A stretch of DNA of 64,000 nucleotides from Bacillus sp. B1-b2 (GCF_009183415.1 NZ_WEHU01000015.1:62001-126000); one strand, 5' to 3'. Counted from the stretch's first letter, positions 8,289 to 17,229 are shown. The notes: a model not told the origin generated them from the letters alone. Numbers and translations are program-made.

Positions 8289-8696
8289 AAAGCCCGAAAT
8301 AGTGAAGAGAAAGAAAAAAGGTCGTTCATCGGCGAAAGGAAAGCCCAAAATGGTGAAGAGAAGGAAAAAAGGTCGTTCATCGGCGAAAGGAAAGCCCGAA
8401 ATGGAGAAGAGAAGGAAAAAAAGTCATTCATCGGCGAAAGGAAAGCCCGAAATGGTGAAGAGAAGGAAAAAAGGTCGTTCATTATCGAAATGAAAGCCCG
8501 AAATAGTAAAGAGAAGGAAAAAAGGTCGTTCATCATCGAAAGGAAAGCCCGAAATGGAGAAGAGAAAGAAAAAAGGTCGTTCATCGGCGAAATGAAAGCC
8601 CGAAATAGTGAAGAGAAGGAAAAAAGGTCGTTCATCATCGAAAGGAAAGCCCGAAATAGTGAAGAACAAAAAAGCCGTTCATCCCTAAAAAGATGA
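8289..8696. repeat. Minisatellite: eight 51-bp tandem units
   Basis: Units begin with AAAGCCC at 8289, 8340, 8391, 8442, 8493, 8544, 8595 and 8646, exactly 51 bp apart, with a few substitutions each. Because 51 is a multiple of three, several frames stay open on both strands: 137 codons on plus (17-residue repeat KARNGEEKEKRSFIGER) and 175 codons on minus. Neither has a ribosome site at its start, and the minus frame runs into the end of gnd, so I do not call a protein. On the minus strand each unit contains GATGAACGACC followed by T6, which copies the 3' arm and T-tract of the gntK terminator next door. Confidence 0.9.
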
Positions 8697-8702
8697 ACGA
8701 CC
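8668..8702 (-). terminator. gntK terminator, fused to the minisatellite
   Basis: On the minus strand CGTTCATC pairs with GATGAACG (plus-strand 8692-8699 and 8676-8683) around an 8-base loop and is followed by GCTTTTTTG. Its 3' half is the same sequence that recurs in every 51-bp unit. Confidence 0.75.
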
Positions 8703-8718
8703 ACTCTAAAAACAACCC

Positions 8719-10263
8719 TTACTTAACCCACTTATTTTGAAAATCCGCAATAGCGTCATACTCTTGCTCTAGAACACGAGAAATGCGAATGTAGATGGAA
8801 GTTAAATCCTGATAAATATCCACATTATCAGATATAGGTTGATGTGTATGGGTGCTGCCTACTAACTCTTTCATAATAGAAAAGTCGTCGATTTCTCCTA
8901 AAGCATACATTCCTAAAACAACTGCTCCAAGACAAGAGCTTTCAAAGCTTTCTGGTACAATGACTTCTTGATCAAATATATCTGCCATCATTTGACGCCA
9001 TAACTCAGAGCGTGCAAAGCCACCTGTTGCTTGAATTTGTTTTGGTGCACCAATTACTTCTTGAAGAGCGAGCATAACTGTATATAAATTGAGGATTACT
9101 CCTTCTAGAACTGCTCGTACCATATGTTCTTTTTTATGATGAAGTCCTAGGCCGAAGAAGGATCCTCTCGCATTAGCATTCCATAATGGAGCTCTTTCAC
9201 CAGCTAGATATGGATGGAATAAAAGTCCATCTGCACCTGGAGTTACTCTTGAAGCAATTTTCGTTAAGACTTCATATGGATCAATTCCTAGGCGTTTAGC
9301 TGTTTCGACTTCGGATGAGGCAAGCTCATCTCTGACCCAACGGAAGGTCATTCCACCATTGTTAACAGGTCCACCAACTACCCAATGATTCTCGGTTAAG
9401 CAGTAACAGAAGATTCTTCCCTTCGGATCTGTTACTGGTTTATCTGTTACTGTACGAATGGCTCCACTAGTTCCAATTGTGACGGCAACTACTCCTGGAT
9501 CAATGGCGTTTACTCCAAGATTAGAAAGAACTCCATCACTCGCACCTACTACAAAGGGAGTATCAGTAGGAATCCCTAGCTCTGATTGATAACTATCTTT
9601 TAGACCACTTAAATAATGTGTAGTTGGAACTGGTTTTGCTAGCTTGTCTTCTGTTACACCTGCAACTTGTAATGCTTCCTTGTCCCATGCAAGATTCTCC
9701 AAATGAAACATACCAGTTGCCGAAGCAATAGAGTAATCAATAACAAATTCATCAAATAATTTATAAAATACATATTCTTTAATGCCTATAAATTTATGTG
9801 CTTTTTTAAAGATTTCTGGTTGATCTTCTCTTAACCAAGCAAGCTTTGCAAGTGGTGACATAGGATGAATAGGTGTGCCTGTTCGTCGGTAAATATCTAA
9901 TCCGTTATGTTCTTCTTTAATTTTTTTCGCCCATGCAGTGGAACGGCTATCTGCCCATGTGATACAACGAGTTAAGGGCTTACCATTCTCATCAATCGCT
10001 AATACACTATGCATAGCAGAGCTGAAAGAAACTAACTTTAGATTTTGAACATTTATATTGGCTTTCTTAATAGCAACCTTCATTGTTTCTAGAACAGCCT
10101 GAAAGATCTCTTCTGGATCTTGTTCTGCTATAGCAGGTGCTGGGCTATATAGTGGGTATTCGACGTGATGCATACTTAGTACTTTACCAGCTTCTGCAAA
10201 AAGAACGGATTTTGTGCTAGTAGTACCGATATCTACTCCTAAGTATAGGGATGAATGACTCAT
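8719..10263 (-). CDS. gntK: Gluconokinase, FGGY family
   Basis: 514 residues, the normal length for GntK. It has the two-domain FGGY kinase fold: N-terminal phosphate-1 motif GVDIGTTSTKSVLF (residues 9-22), the AEQDPEEIFQAV segment, SSAMHSVLAID, the central DGVLSNLGVNAIDPGVVAVTIGTSGAIR and the C-terminal GGFARSELWRQMMADIF ATP-binding motif. It phosphorylates gluconate to 6-phosphogluconate in the cytoplasm. The ATG at 10263 has AAAGGAG 9 bases upstream. The upstream region (10300-10345) carries further A/T dyads like those of gntP and gnd. It converges on gnd across the minisatellite. Confidence 0.92.
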   Translation of the reverse strand: MSHSSLYLGVDIGTTSTKSVLFAEAGKVLSMHHVEYPLYSPAPAIAEQDPEEIFQAVLETMKVAIKKANINVQNLKLVSFSSAMHSVLAIDENGKPLTRCITWADSRSTAWAKKIKEEHNGLDIYRRTGTPIHPMSPLAKLAWLREDQPEIFKKAHKFIGIKEYVFYKLFDEFVIDYSIASATGMFHLENLAWDKEALQVAGVTEDKLAKPVPTTHYLSGLKDSYQSELGIPTDTPFVVGASDGVLSNLGVNAIDPGVVAVTIGTSGAIRTVTDKPVTDPKGRIFCYCLTENHWVVGGPVNNGGMTFRWVRDELASSEVETAKRLGIDPYEVLTKIASRVTPGADGLLFHPYLAGERAPLWNANARGSFFGLGLHHKKEHMVRAVLEGVILNLYTVMLALQEVIGAPKQIQATGGFARSELWRQMMADIFDQEVIVPESFESSCLGAVVLGMYALGEIDDFSIMKELVGSTHTHQPISDNVDIYQDLTSIYIRISRVLEQEYDAIADFQNKWVK

Positions 10264-10299
10264 ATAAAAAACTCCTTTATGAAAGGTATTGGTGTGTAA

Positions 10300-10345
10300 A
10301 AAAATATTTCTTGAAATTGTTTTTAATCAGAAAAAAAATTCCTTA
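10300..10345 (-). promoter_or_regulatory. Probable operator region of gntK
   Basis: On the plus strand TAAAAAAATATTTC (about 10297-10310) and CAGAAAAAAAATTCC (about 10329-10342) resemble the GAAA-A/T-TTTC dyads of the gntP and gnd promoters. I cannot fix the -35/-10 hexamers for gntK with confidence. Confidence 0.4.
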
Positions 10346-10546
10346 TAATCTTATTTTAAAGGAAAATAATTTGTATTGGAACTGTTTTCATAAAATAATG
10401 CTAATTTCTTTCAAAGTAATCCCTGTATTCATATTTGAAATAAAGCTTCTTTAAGAAAGATAAATGATAAATTTTTGCTCTAAGGTAAAGCAAAAATATG
10501 CTACCATATAAACAAATAGTAGAAATGTTAAATGGAGGCTAATTCA

Positions 10547-10783
10547 ATGAGCAAAATGGACAATGTTTACGATCAAATATATCAGCAAATTTTACAACAG
10601 CAAAAACAAATCGAATTGTTCCAACAAGAAGCTTCTACCTACAGTGAGGAAGATAGAGAAAAGTTAGATCGCATCGAAATGGCTCTTCAAGTCTCTAAAG
10701 ATATTCTTGAGAATATGTTAACACCAGGAAAGAAACTGAATTTTACTTATGAAAAAGGCATGATTAGTCTAGAATTGTTTTAG
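10547..10783 (+). CDS. Small unrecognised protein
   Basis: 78 residues starting at ATG 10547, which has GGAGG 9-13 bases upstream; the in-frame ATG at 10532 overlaps that site and is rejected. The protein is Gln- and Glu-rich, probably a helical hairpin (QIYQQILQQQKQIELFQQEA then EEDREKLDRIEMALQVSKDILENML), followed by a short beta-like tail. No cysteine, membrane or DNA-binding motif is visible. It stands alone between gntK and the convergent AraC gene. The good ribosome site makes it a likely real gene; function unknown. Confidence 0.6.
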   Translation: MSKMDNVYDQIYQQILQQQKQIELFQQEASTYSEEDREKLDRIEMALQVSKDILENMLTPGKKLNFTYEKGMISLELF

Positions 10784-10796
10784 GGAGTCACATCTA

Positions 10797-11669
10797 TTAA
10801 GCAAATAAATCTTCACTAGGACTAATCCTCTTTTTTCGAAATTGCCCTGGGGTCATACCTGTGACTTTTCGAAATACCTTTGTAAAATAATTGGCATTGG
10901 CAAATCCTACTTCCACGGCAATCTCTTCTATAGCCTGGTTCGTCTGATATAGAAGCTCTGCTGCTTTTACGAGACGGAGATTCGTTAAGTATTGAATAGG
11001 GGTAATTCCCATTGATTTCTTAAACATACGTGTGAAATGGTATCTAGATAAGCCCGCAGCATCTGCCATTTCATCAGGGCCAACTGCTTCCTGATAGTGG
11101 TTTTGTGCAAACAAGGTAGCATTAAGTATACTTTCTGGTAACTTTACGGAAGTCAGTTGTTTCGTAAATTGGTAAAGCTCCATAATAAATTCATAAGCCA
11201 AGTGAGAAGCTTGAAAGGCGTTCTTTATATTTTTCTCCTTTGCCATTTGATACATATGAAGCAGTTGTTTAATGGGAGCTGCTTCAGAAGATAAAGAAAT
11301 TATTGCCTGATTTTCACGTTGAATGTAATCCCAAGCATCCTTTACTTTTTCCCCGTAAAGTGTAATAAAAAGAAATTCCCAATGAGTACTATGTTGTGGT
11401 AAATAATAGCGATATTCATCCGCTATATCGATTAAAAAAGCTTTTCCAGGTGTGAGTTTATATTCTTTATCCCCTAATTCAATCGCTCCTATTCCTGAAA
11501 TAGTATATTGAAAAACATACATACTATCCTCTTTTCGTTTAGAGCCCTTCCAATTGTATAAATGAGAGGTTTGATTTTCCCAGCCAATGGACCATATCTG
11601 AGCAATTTCTTTTGTTATCTTTTCATTAAATCGATAAGCAAACACATGATTGTCTTGTTGTGGTGACAT
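10797..11669 (-). CDS. AraC-family regulator, divergent from galKET
   Basis: 290 residues: an N-terminal cupin-type sugar-sensing domain (about 1-160, with FQYTISGIGAIELGDKEYKLTPGKAFLID) and a C-terminal double helix-turn-helix (about 185-280, with GLSRYHFTRMFKKSMGITPIQYLTNLRL and VGFANANYFTKVFRKVTGMTPGQFRK). It lies head to head with galK across 204 bp and is the likely activator of the galactose operon. It is clearly paralogous to the AraC protein at 37988-38860, which sits beside a GH27 galactosidase. The effector is probably galactose or a galactoside; this is inferred from position. Confidence 0.8.
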   Translation of the reverse strand: MSPQQDNHVFAYRFNEKITKEIAQIWSIGWENQTSHLYNWKGSKRKEDSMYVFQYTISGIGAIELGDKEYKLTPGKAFLIDIADEYRYYLPQHSTHWEFLFITLYGEKVKDAWDYIQRENQAIISLSSEAAPIKQLLHMYQMAKEKNIKNAFQASHLAYEFIMELYQFTKQLTSVKLPESILNATLFAQNHYQEAVGPDEMADAAGLSRYHFTRMFKKSMGITPIQYLTNLRLVKAAELLYQTNQAIEEIAVEVGFANANYFTKVFRKVTGMTPGQFRKKRISPSEDLFA

Positions 11670-11796
11670 GGAAAAACATCCTTTCTAGGTAATGGTAGAT
11701 AATTGCCTCTATTTCTAGTAGGTATATAGAAAAATTAACGATTAATGGGAAATGCTCTAAGCAAAATATTACCCTTTTATCTCATTTATTTTACCA

Positions 11797-11846
11797 TTGA
11801 GGAATGAAATGATGAAGCATAAAATAAAAATGTAAACGATTTATCG
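11797..11846 (+). promoter_or_regulatory. galKET promoter and cre-like site
   Basis: TTGAGG (11797-11802), 17-bp spacer, TAAAAT (11820-11825). TGTAAACGATTTAT (11831-11844) directly follows and matches the left half of the CcpA cre consensus (TGNAANCG) but not its right half, so catabolite control is only suggested. Confidence 0.45.
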
Positions 11847-11873
11847 GAGCGGTAGAGGAAAGGAGAGACAGAC

Positions 11874-13049
11874 ATGTCTAAACAATTATTAGATAGATTT
11901 AATGAGATTTTTCAACATAATGAAGCGAACAGCAGAGCGTTTTTTGCTCCTGGGCGAGTGAATTTAATAGGAGAGCATACAGACTATAATGGTGGTCATG
12001 TTTTTCCATGTGCTTTAACAATCGGCACAATGGCCATTGTGAAAAAAAGAGAAGATCGATTAGTTCGTTTTTACTCCACTAATTTTGAGCAATTGGGGAT
12101 TATTGAAGTGGCGTTAGATAATTTGCAATATGAAAAAAATCATGATTGGGCGAACTATCCAAAAGGAGTTATTGCTATATTGGATCAGCATGGATATAAG
12201 GTTGAATCAGGGTTTGATGTATTGTATTCTGGGGAGATTCCGAATGGAGCAGGTCTATCATCCTCTGCATCTATTGAAGTGGTAACAGGAATACTGTTAA
12301 ATGAGTTATTCTCATTCGAAATAGATAGGGTAAAACTTGTGAAAATGTGTCAGCAAGCTGAAAATGAATTTATCGGAGTTAGCTGTGGCATTATGGATCA
12401 ATTCGCTATTGGTATGGGAAAAGAGAAGCATGCTGTTTTATTGAATTGTGACAATTTGGACTATGTATATAGCCCGCTAGATTTAGAGAATGCTTCGTTA
12501 ATTATTACAAATACGAATAAACGTAGAGGTCTTGCAGACTCAAAATATAATGAAAGACGTGCAGAATGTGAGAGGGCTTTAGGAAATTTGCAGAAAGAAT
12601 TAGGCATTTCTTCCCTTGGTGAGCTATCTCCCACTCAATTTGACCAATATGAACATCTAATCACAAATAAGATGGATAGAAAAAGAGCAAAGCATGCTGT
12701 ATATGAAAACGCAAGAACAAAGGAGGCAGTTAACAAATTACAAGAAGGAGACATTCAAGCCTTCGGAAAGTTAATGAATGCTTCTCATGTTTCTTTACGT
12801 GATGATTATGAAGTAACAGGGCATGAATTAGACGCTTTAGTAGAGGCAGCATGGAGACAAGAAGGTGTTATTGGTTCTCGCATGACTGGAGCAGGGTTTG
12901 GTGGATGTACGATTAGTATTGTAGAAGACGACTACATTGCATCATTTATTGAAAAAGTCGGCGCAGAATATGAAGGAAAAACAGGACTTAAAGCTGATTT
13001 CTATGTAGTGAATGTTGGGGATGGAGCAAAAGAAGTCTCCATTAAGTAA
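11874..13049 (+). CDS. galK: Galactokinase
   Basis: 391 residues, typical for bacterial GalK. The galactokinase signature GRVNLIGEHTDYNGG lies at residues 27-41, the GHMP ATP-binding motif PNGAGLSSSASIE at about 122-134 and the C-terminal GSRMTGAGFGGCTISIV motif at about 338-354. It phosphorylates alpha-D-galactose to galactose-1-phosphate, the first Leloir step after GalM. The start has GGAGAG 8 bases upstream. It is the first gene of galK-galE-galT, with 28 bp to galE, and is probably activated by the divergent AraC protein. Confidence 0.95.
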   Translation: MSKQLLDRFNEIFQHNEANSRAFFAPGRVNLIGEHTDYNGGHVFPCALTIGTMAIVKKREDRLVRFYSTNFEQLGIIEVALDNLQYEKNHDWANYPKGVIAILDQHGYKVESGFDVLYSGEIPNGAGLSSSASIEVVTGILLNELFSFEIDRVKLVKMCQQAENEFIGVSCGIMDQFAIGMGKEKHAVLLNCDNLDYVYSPLDLENASLIITNTNKRRGLADSKYNERRAECERALGNLQKELGISSLGELSPTQFDQYEHLITNKMDRKRAKHAVYENARTKEAVNKLQEGDIQAFGKLMNASHVSLRDDYEVTGHELDALVEAAWRQEGVIGSRMTGAGFGGCTISIVEDDYIASFIEKVGAEYEGKTGLKADFYVVNVGDGAKEVSIK

Positions 13050-13077
13050 GAAAAAATGAATCATGGAGGGAACAATA

Positions 13078-14067
13078 ATGACAATTCTAGTATGCGGTGG
13101 AGCAGGATATATTGGCAGTCATATGGTTAAAGAACTGTTAGATAGAGAGGAAGAAGTAATCGTCGTAGATAATCTTCAAACAGGGCATAGAGAAGCAGTA
13201 TTAGAAGGAGCAACTCTTTATGTCGGTGATTTACGAGATGAGAAGTTTTTAGATAATGTGTTTAAACAGAATAAAATTGATGCAGTCGTTCATTTTGCAG
13301 CAGATTCTCTAGTGGGGGAAAGTGTAACAAACCCGTTAAAATACTATGATAATAATGTATACGGAGCACTCAGTCTTTTAAAAGTGATGCATGCAAATGG
13401 AGTGAAGAAGATTGTCTTTTCTTCTACCGCTGCAACCTATGGGGAAGCAGAGAATTTTCCTATACAGGAAAGTGACCCGACAAATCCAACAAATCCTTAT
13501 GGAGAAACAAAACTAGCCATTGAAAAAATGCTGAAATGGTCTGAAATTGCTTATGGGATACATTATGTTGTGCTTCGTTATTTTAATGTAGCGGGAGCTC
13601 ATATAGGTGGTCAAATAGGAGAGGATCATTCTCCAGAAACCCATCTTATTCCAATCATTTTACAGGTGGCATTAGAGAAAAGGGAAAGTATAAGTGTATT
13701 TGGAAATGATTATGATACACATGATGGAACATGTATTAGAGACTATATTCATGTTACGGATTTAGCCAATGCACATATACTTGCTCTTGAAAAATTACAC
13801 AAAGAAAATCAAAGTGGAACATATAATTTAGGAAGCGGTACTGGTTTTTCCGTTAAAGAAGTGATTGAGGCTGCTCGAAAAGTAACTGGTCATCCAATTC
13901 CAGAAGTGGTTGCACCAAGAAGAGCAGGTGATCCTGCTAGATTAGTTGCTTCATCAGAAAAGGCGAAAGCAGAATTGGGATGGGATCCACAATATACAAC
14001 TCTAGAAGAAATGATTGAAACAGCTTGGAGATGGTTCCAAGAGCATCCAGACGGATACAAAGAATAG
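13078..14067 (+). CDS. galE: UDP-glucose 4-epimerase
   Basis: 329 residues, extended short-chain dehydrogenase fold. NAD-binding GGAGYIGSH is at residues 7-15; the catalytic Ser/Thr (SSTAATYGE) and YGETK Tyr-xxx-Lys motif follow. It interconverts UDP-galactose and UDP-glucose, closing the Leloir pathway and also supplying UDP-galactose for cell-wall polymers. ATG 13078 is preferred to 13063 because GGAGGG lies just upstream of it and inside the longer reading. It is the second gene of the gal operon, 16 bp before galT. Confidence 0.95.
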   Translation: MTILVCGGAGYIGSHMVKELLDREEEVIVVDNLQTGHREAVLEGATLYVGDLRDEKFLDNVFKQNKIDAVVHFAADSLVGESVTNPLKYYDNNVYGALSLLKVMHANGVKKIVFSSTAATYGEAENFPIQESDPTNPTNPYGETKLAIEKMLKWSEIAYGIHYVVLRYFNVAGAHIGGQIGEDHSPETHLIPIILQVALEKRESISVFGNDYDTHDGTCIRDYIHVTDLANAHILALEKLHKENQSGTYNLGSGTGFSVKEVIEAARKVTGHPIPEVVAPRRAGDPARLVASSEKAKAELGWDPQYTTLEEMIETAWRWFQEHPDGYKE

Positions 14068-14083
14068 AGAGGAGCAATGTTAG

Positions 14084-15619
14084 ATGAGTGTATCTATCTA
14101 TCATCATATCGAACATTTGCTTCACTATGGTGTCAGACAAGAATTAATTACAAAGTGGGATATAGAGGTTATTAGAAATAAAATTTTAGAGGTCTTAGAG
14201 ATAGAGGATTATATATATCCTGATAAAGTAGTAGAGGAAGATACACCTCTACGAGAAATATTGGAAGCAATCCTCGATTGGGCTTCTAAGAATAATAGGC
14301 TGAAAGAAAATACAATCACTTATCGCGACTTACTGGATACAAAGCTCATGGGCTGCTTCGTTCCATTGCCATCAGAGCTGAATCGAACATTTTTTGAAAT
14401 GGTTACCTCTGAAGGACCAGAACAAGCAACAAACTGGTTCTATAAATTTTCTAAAAAGGTAGATTATATTCGCACAGACCGCATAGCTAAAAATGAAGAG
14501 TGGCTAACAAAAACGGAATATGGTGATATGGAGATTACTATTAATTTATCCAAGCCAGAAAAGGATCCAGTAGCGATTGCTGCAGCAAAAAATTTGAAGC
14601 AAACTGGCTATCCAAATTGTCTACTATGTAAAGAGAATACAGGATATGCTGGAAGAATCAATCATCCAGCAAGACAAAATCATCGTATTATTCCTGTAAC
14701 ATTAAAGGATGAACAATGGTTTCTCCAATTCTCTCCATATGTTTATTATAAGGAGCATGCTATTTGTTTCTCTGAACAGCATAGTCCCATGACTATATCC
14801 AAGAAAACGTTTGAGCAATTATTACTCTTTGTACAGCAATATCCCCATTACTTTATCGGCTCGAATGCGGATTTACCGATTGTAGGGGGATCCATTCTAT
14901 CACACGAGCATTTTCAAGGAGGCTATCATGAGTTTCCGATGGCAAAAGCTCCGATAGAATGGCAGTTTTCGCTAAAACAATACCCGACTGTAATAGCGGG
15001 ATTGGTGCAATGGCCAATGTCGGTGATACGACTACAAGGTGAGGAAATAGAAGAACTGGTAGAAGCATCCGATTATATACTGCAAAAATGGAAGCATTAT
15101 ACCGACGTTAAAGCGGATATCGTTGCTTATACCAATGATAAAAGACATAACACGATTACTCCTATTGCAAGGAGAAGAAATGACCTTTTTGAAATAGATT
15201 TAGTGTTAAGAAACAACCGTACTAATAAGGAATATCCGTTTGGAATCTTTCATCCACATGAAGAGGTTCATTCTATCAAAAAAGAGAATATAGGACTTAT
15301 AGAAGTAATGGGGCTAGCTGTGTTACCTGGCCGCTTAAAAGACGAAATGAATATACTTGCAGAGCAATTAGTACAGGTTGATTATGAAGAAAGAATAACT
15401 AGAGATGATTCCATTTCTAAACACCTAAACTGGGCTAAAACAGTAAAAAGTAAATATGCAAACATTAAAGAAAGTAATGTTCATTCCATTATTCAAAAAG
15501 AAATCGGCTTAACATTTGAAACCATTTTACACCATGCAGGCGTTTTTAAAAGAAATACAGAGGGAAAGAGCGCGTTCCTTAGATTCATTGATGTATTGGT
15601 ACATGAAAAGAATGCTTAA
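14084..15619 (+). CDS. galT: Galactose-1-phosphate uridylyltransferase, Firmicutes class
   Basis: 511 residues, the longer Gram-positive GalT class rather than the 350-residue Escherichia coli class. Conserved stretches include GYPNCLLCKENTGYAGR, the SILSHEHFQGGYHEFPM region with the His motif, and PFGIFHPHEEVHSIKKENIGLIEVMGLAVLPGRL. It exchanges UMP between UDP-glucose and galactose-1-phosphate. GGAG lies 9 bases before the ATG. It is the last gene of the operon and ends at a strong bidirectional terminator (15636-15685). Confidence 0.93.
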   Translation: MSVSIYHHIEHLLHYGVRQELITKWDIEVIRNKILEVLEIEDYIYPDKVVEEDTPLREILEAILDWASKNNRLKENTITYRDLLDTKLMGCFVPLPSELNRTFFEMVTSEGPEQATNWFYKFSKKVDYIRTDRIAKNEEWLTKTEYGDMEITINLSKPEKDPVAIAAAKNLKQTGYPNCLLCKENTGYAGRINHPARQNHRIIPVTLKDEQWFLQFSPYVYYKEHAICFSEQHSPMTISKKTFEQLLLFVQQYPHYFIGSNADLPIVGGSILSHEHFQGGYHEFPMAKAPIEWQFSLKQYPTVIAGLVQWPMSVIRLQGEEIEELVEASDYILQKWKHYTDVKADIVAYTNDKRHNTITPIARRRNDLFEIDLVLRNNRTNKEYPFGIFHPHEEVHSIKKENIGLIEVMGLAVLPGRLKDEMNILAEQLVQVDYEERITRDDSISKHLNWAKTVKSKYANIKESNVHSIIQKEIGLTFETILHHAGVFKRNTEGKSAFLRFIDVLVHEKNA

Positions 15620-15635
15620 CTGCTAGAGGAAATAA

Positions 15636-15685
15636 AAAATGGAAGTCTCTATGAAACCCTGGTGATTCATTGAGACTTCCATTTT
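15636..15685. terminator. Bidirectional terminator after galT
   Basis: AAAATGGAAGTCTC (15636-15649) pairs perfectly with GAGACTTCCATTTT (15672-15685), flanked by A and T runs. It serves galT (+) and the glycosyltransferase pieces (-). Confidence 0.88.
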
Positions 15686-15712
15686 ATTTTAGAGGAATGT
15701 CCTCCCAATTTC

Positions 15713-16303
15713 TTATAACACCTTTAAAGCTAACTGATTATGAACGTTCTTATAGAAATGATGATTTTCTGTTTGGCTTTTTTTTAGAAGAAGCTTTTTA
15801 TTAGGAATCTGTAACGGAATTTTTTGATACTCATTAAAAACTAAGTAGAGATTATACGTCGATTTTGATAAAGGGGATATGAATCCTTCTGGAATGGTGA
15901 CTCTTCTTAATGGCACTGGCGAATCTGAAAGAGAATAGGTTACTTGATTGAATATATTATTACGATCATGGAATAGGATGTTTTCCACTTGATTTTCATA
16001 GTCACCAGTAATCCTTAAATCTAGTCGAAAAACACCAGCTGCAAAGTCACAATTTACCACTTCTGCATACATCGGAATCTTTATATATTTATTAGGCTGT
16101 GGTAAAGGAGAAACAGTATAAATAGAGTCTTTACTACGTACATATGATTTTCCGTTCTCTTTGTTATACCACTTCAAAAAGGCTTCTAATTCTTGGTAAC
16201 GCTTCTGTTGAAATAAGGCATAACAGATTTTATTATGTGAATCTAAAAATTGCTCTGTTAGAGGGTATTCCAACTTAGAAGTCGTTTTTAATATCTTTCT
16301 CAA
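15713..16303 (-). pseudogene. C-terminal piece of a frameshifted glycosyltransferase
   Basis: 196 codons from a TTG at 16303 without a ribosome site. The same frame stays open upstream (KDSLKRWTYNSA precedes the TTG), overlapping the end of the GT-A gene 16327-17229, and the join reads smoothly if one base is added near 16347. The start of this piece (sort LDSHNKICYALFQQKRYQELEAFLKWY) looks like the linker that follows family 2 glycosyltransferase domains in Gram-positive wall polymer enzymes; the rest is a beta-rich C-terminal domain. I read it as the second half of one gene, inactivated or split by a one-base deletion or a sequencing error. Confidence 0.6.
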
Positions 16304-16326
16304 GGCAGAGTTATAGGTCCATCTTT

Positions 16327-17229
16327 TTAAGCTATCCTTAGCTTCTCTTGTATAGAAGAATGGTTATCACTACGAATTGTATAGTATTTATTCATAAAGC
16401 TATTAAAGCTATCCACTTCATAAAGTCGATTGAAAATCATTTTTCGCAATGTTGGATCTAGCTCTTGTTGATGAAAATACTGTATAACTTTTTTATTACA
16501 ATTCATCTTGATTAGTGGATTAATTTGCTTTGCAAGAGAATTTCTATTATCATCACGACGATTAAGGTAATAGATGACAGCATCAGTGGTTGATAATCTT
16601 TTACATTTTGTTAAAACTTCCAGAAAGAATTGCTTCTCTTGTGCATACTTCATTTCAGGAAATTGAATGATATTATCCTTTATTATACTGGATTTAATCA
16701 TGCGAGCTCTTGGTGCTAAATGGTTAAAGATATGCGGAATACTTGTTGGTGCAATGCTTCTTCTTTCCTTAAAGGACTCATGTTCTGCAGTGATTACCAT
16801 TTCATTAGAAGTTACCTTAATCGTTCTTCCTATAGCATAGTCATCACCAGTTTCTTGTAAAATAGTATACAGCTTCTCTAGTCCTGTACTTTCTAGCCAA
16901 TCATCTGGATCTAAAAAAGTAAGATAAGGGGCATTTGAAAGAATGATACCTAAATTTCTAGGATAGGCTGGTGTTCCTGTACTCTTTTTTAAGAAGATAA
17001 CTTTTAAATTAGAATGCTCTTTCACCATTGCTTTTAGAATTTCCCTCGATTGATCTCTAGAGCCATCATCAATAAGAATATATTCGATTTGTGGCATGAT
17101 AGATTGCTGTAAAACGGATTCAATAGTATGTTTTATTGTTTTTTCATTATTAGATACAGGTGTAATGATAGATACAATTGGTTGAGTTATATAGTCTTTA
17201 CTTCGTATAAAATCAAAGGAAACAGTCAT
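16327..17229 (-). CDS. Family 2 glycosyltransferase, truncated by frameshift
   Basis: 300 residues. A GT-A domain starts at about residue 17: VSIITPVSNNEKTIKHTIESVLQQS, the IDDGSRDQSREI nucleotide-binding segment and the FLDPDDW metal-binding DxD-like motif (about residue 98). It should transfer a sugar from a nucleotide-sugar donor; family 2 enzymes of this layout build wall teichoic acid or capsule in Bacillus. The reading frame stops early (QEKLRIA then TAA) and the expected C-terminal part continues in another frame (15713-16303). The ribosome site before ATG 17229 is weak. It lies alone, convergent with galT. Confidence 0.75.
   Translation of the reverse strand: MTVSFDFIRSKDYITQPIVSIITPVSNNEKTIKHTIESVLQQSIMPQIEYILIDDGSRDQSREILKAMVKEHSNLKVIFLKKSTGTPAYPRNLGIILSNAPYLTFLDPDDWLESTGLEKLYTILQETGDDYAIGRTIKVTSNEMVITAEHESFKERRSIAPTSIPHIFNHLAPRARMIKSSIIKDNIIQFPEMKYAQEKQFFLEVLTKCKRLSTTDAVIYYLNRRDDNRNSLAKQINPLIKMNCNKKVIQYFHQQELDPTLRKMIFNRLYEVDSFNSFMNKYYTIRSDNHSSIQEKLRIA

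Noticed and set aside
8289-8696. CRISPR-like array
   Set aside because: The 51-bp units are contiguous with no unique spacers and no cas genes nearby; it is a tandem minisatellite.
8177-8704. 175-codon minus-strand and 137-codon plus-strand repeat proteins
   Set aside because: No ribosome site at either start, the minus frame overlaps gnd, and several frames are open simply because the unit length is a multiple of three.
10251-10454. 67-codon frame upstream of gntK
   Set aside because: It lies in the gntK regulatory region and overlaps its start on the other strand, without a ribosome site.
16303-16360. Programmed ribosomal frameshift in the glycosyltransferase
   Set aside because: No slippery heptamer or clear downstream stem is present at the overlap; a one-base deletion or sequence error is simpler.
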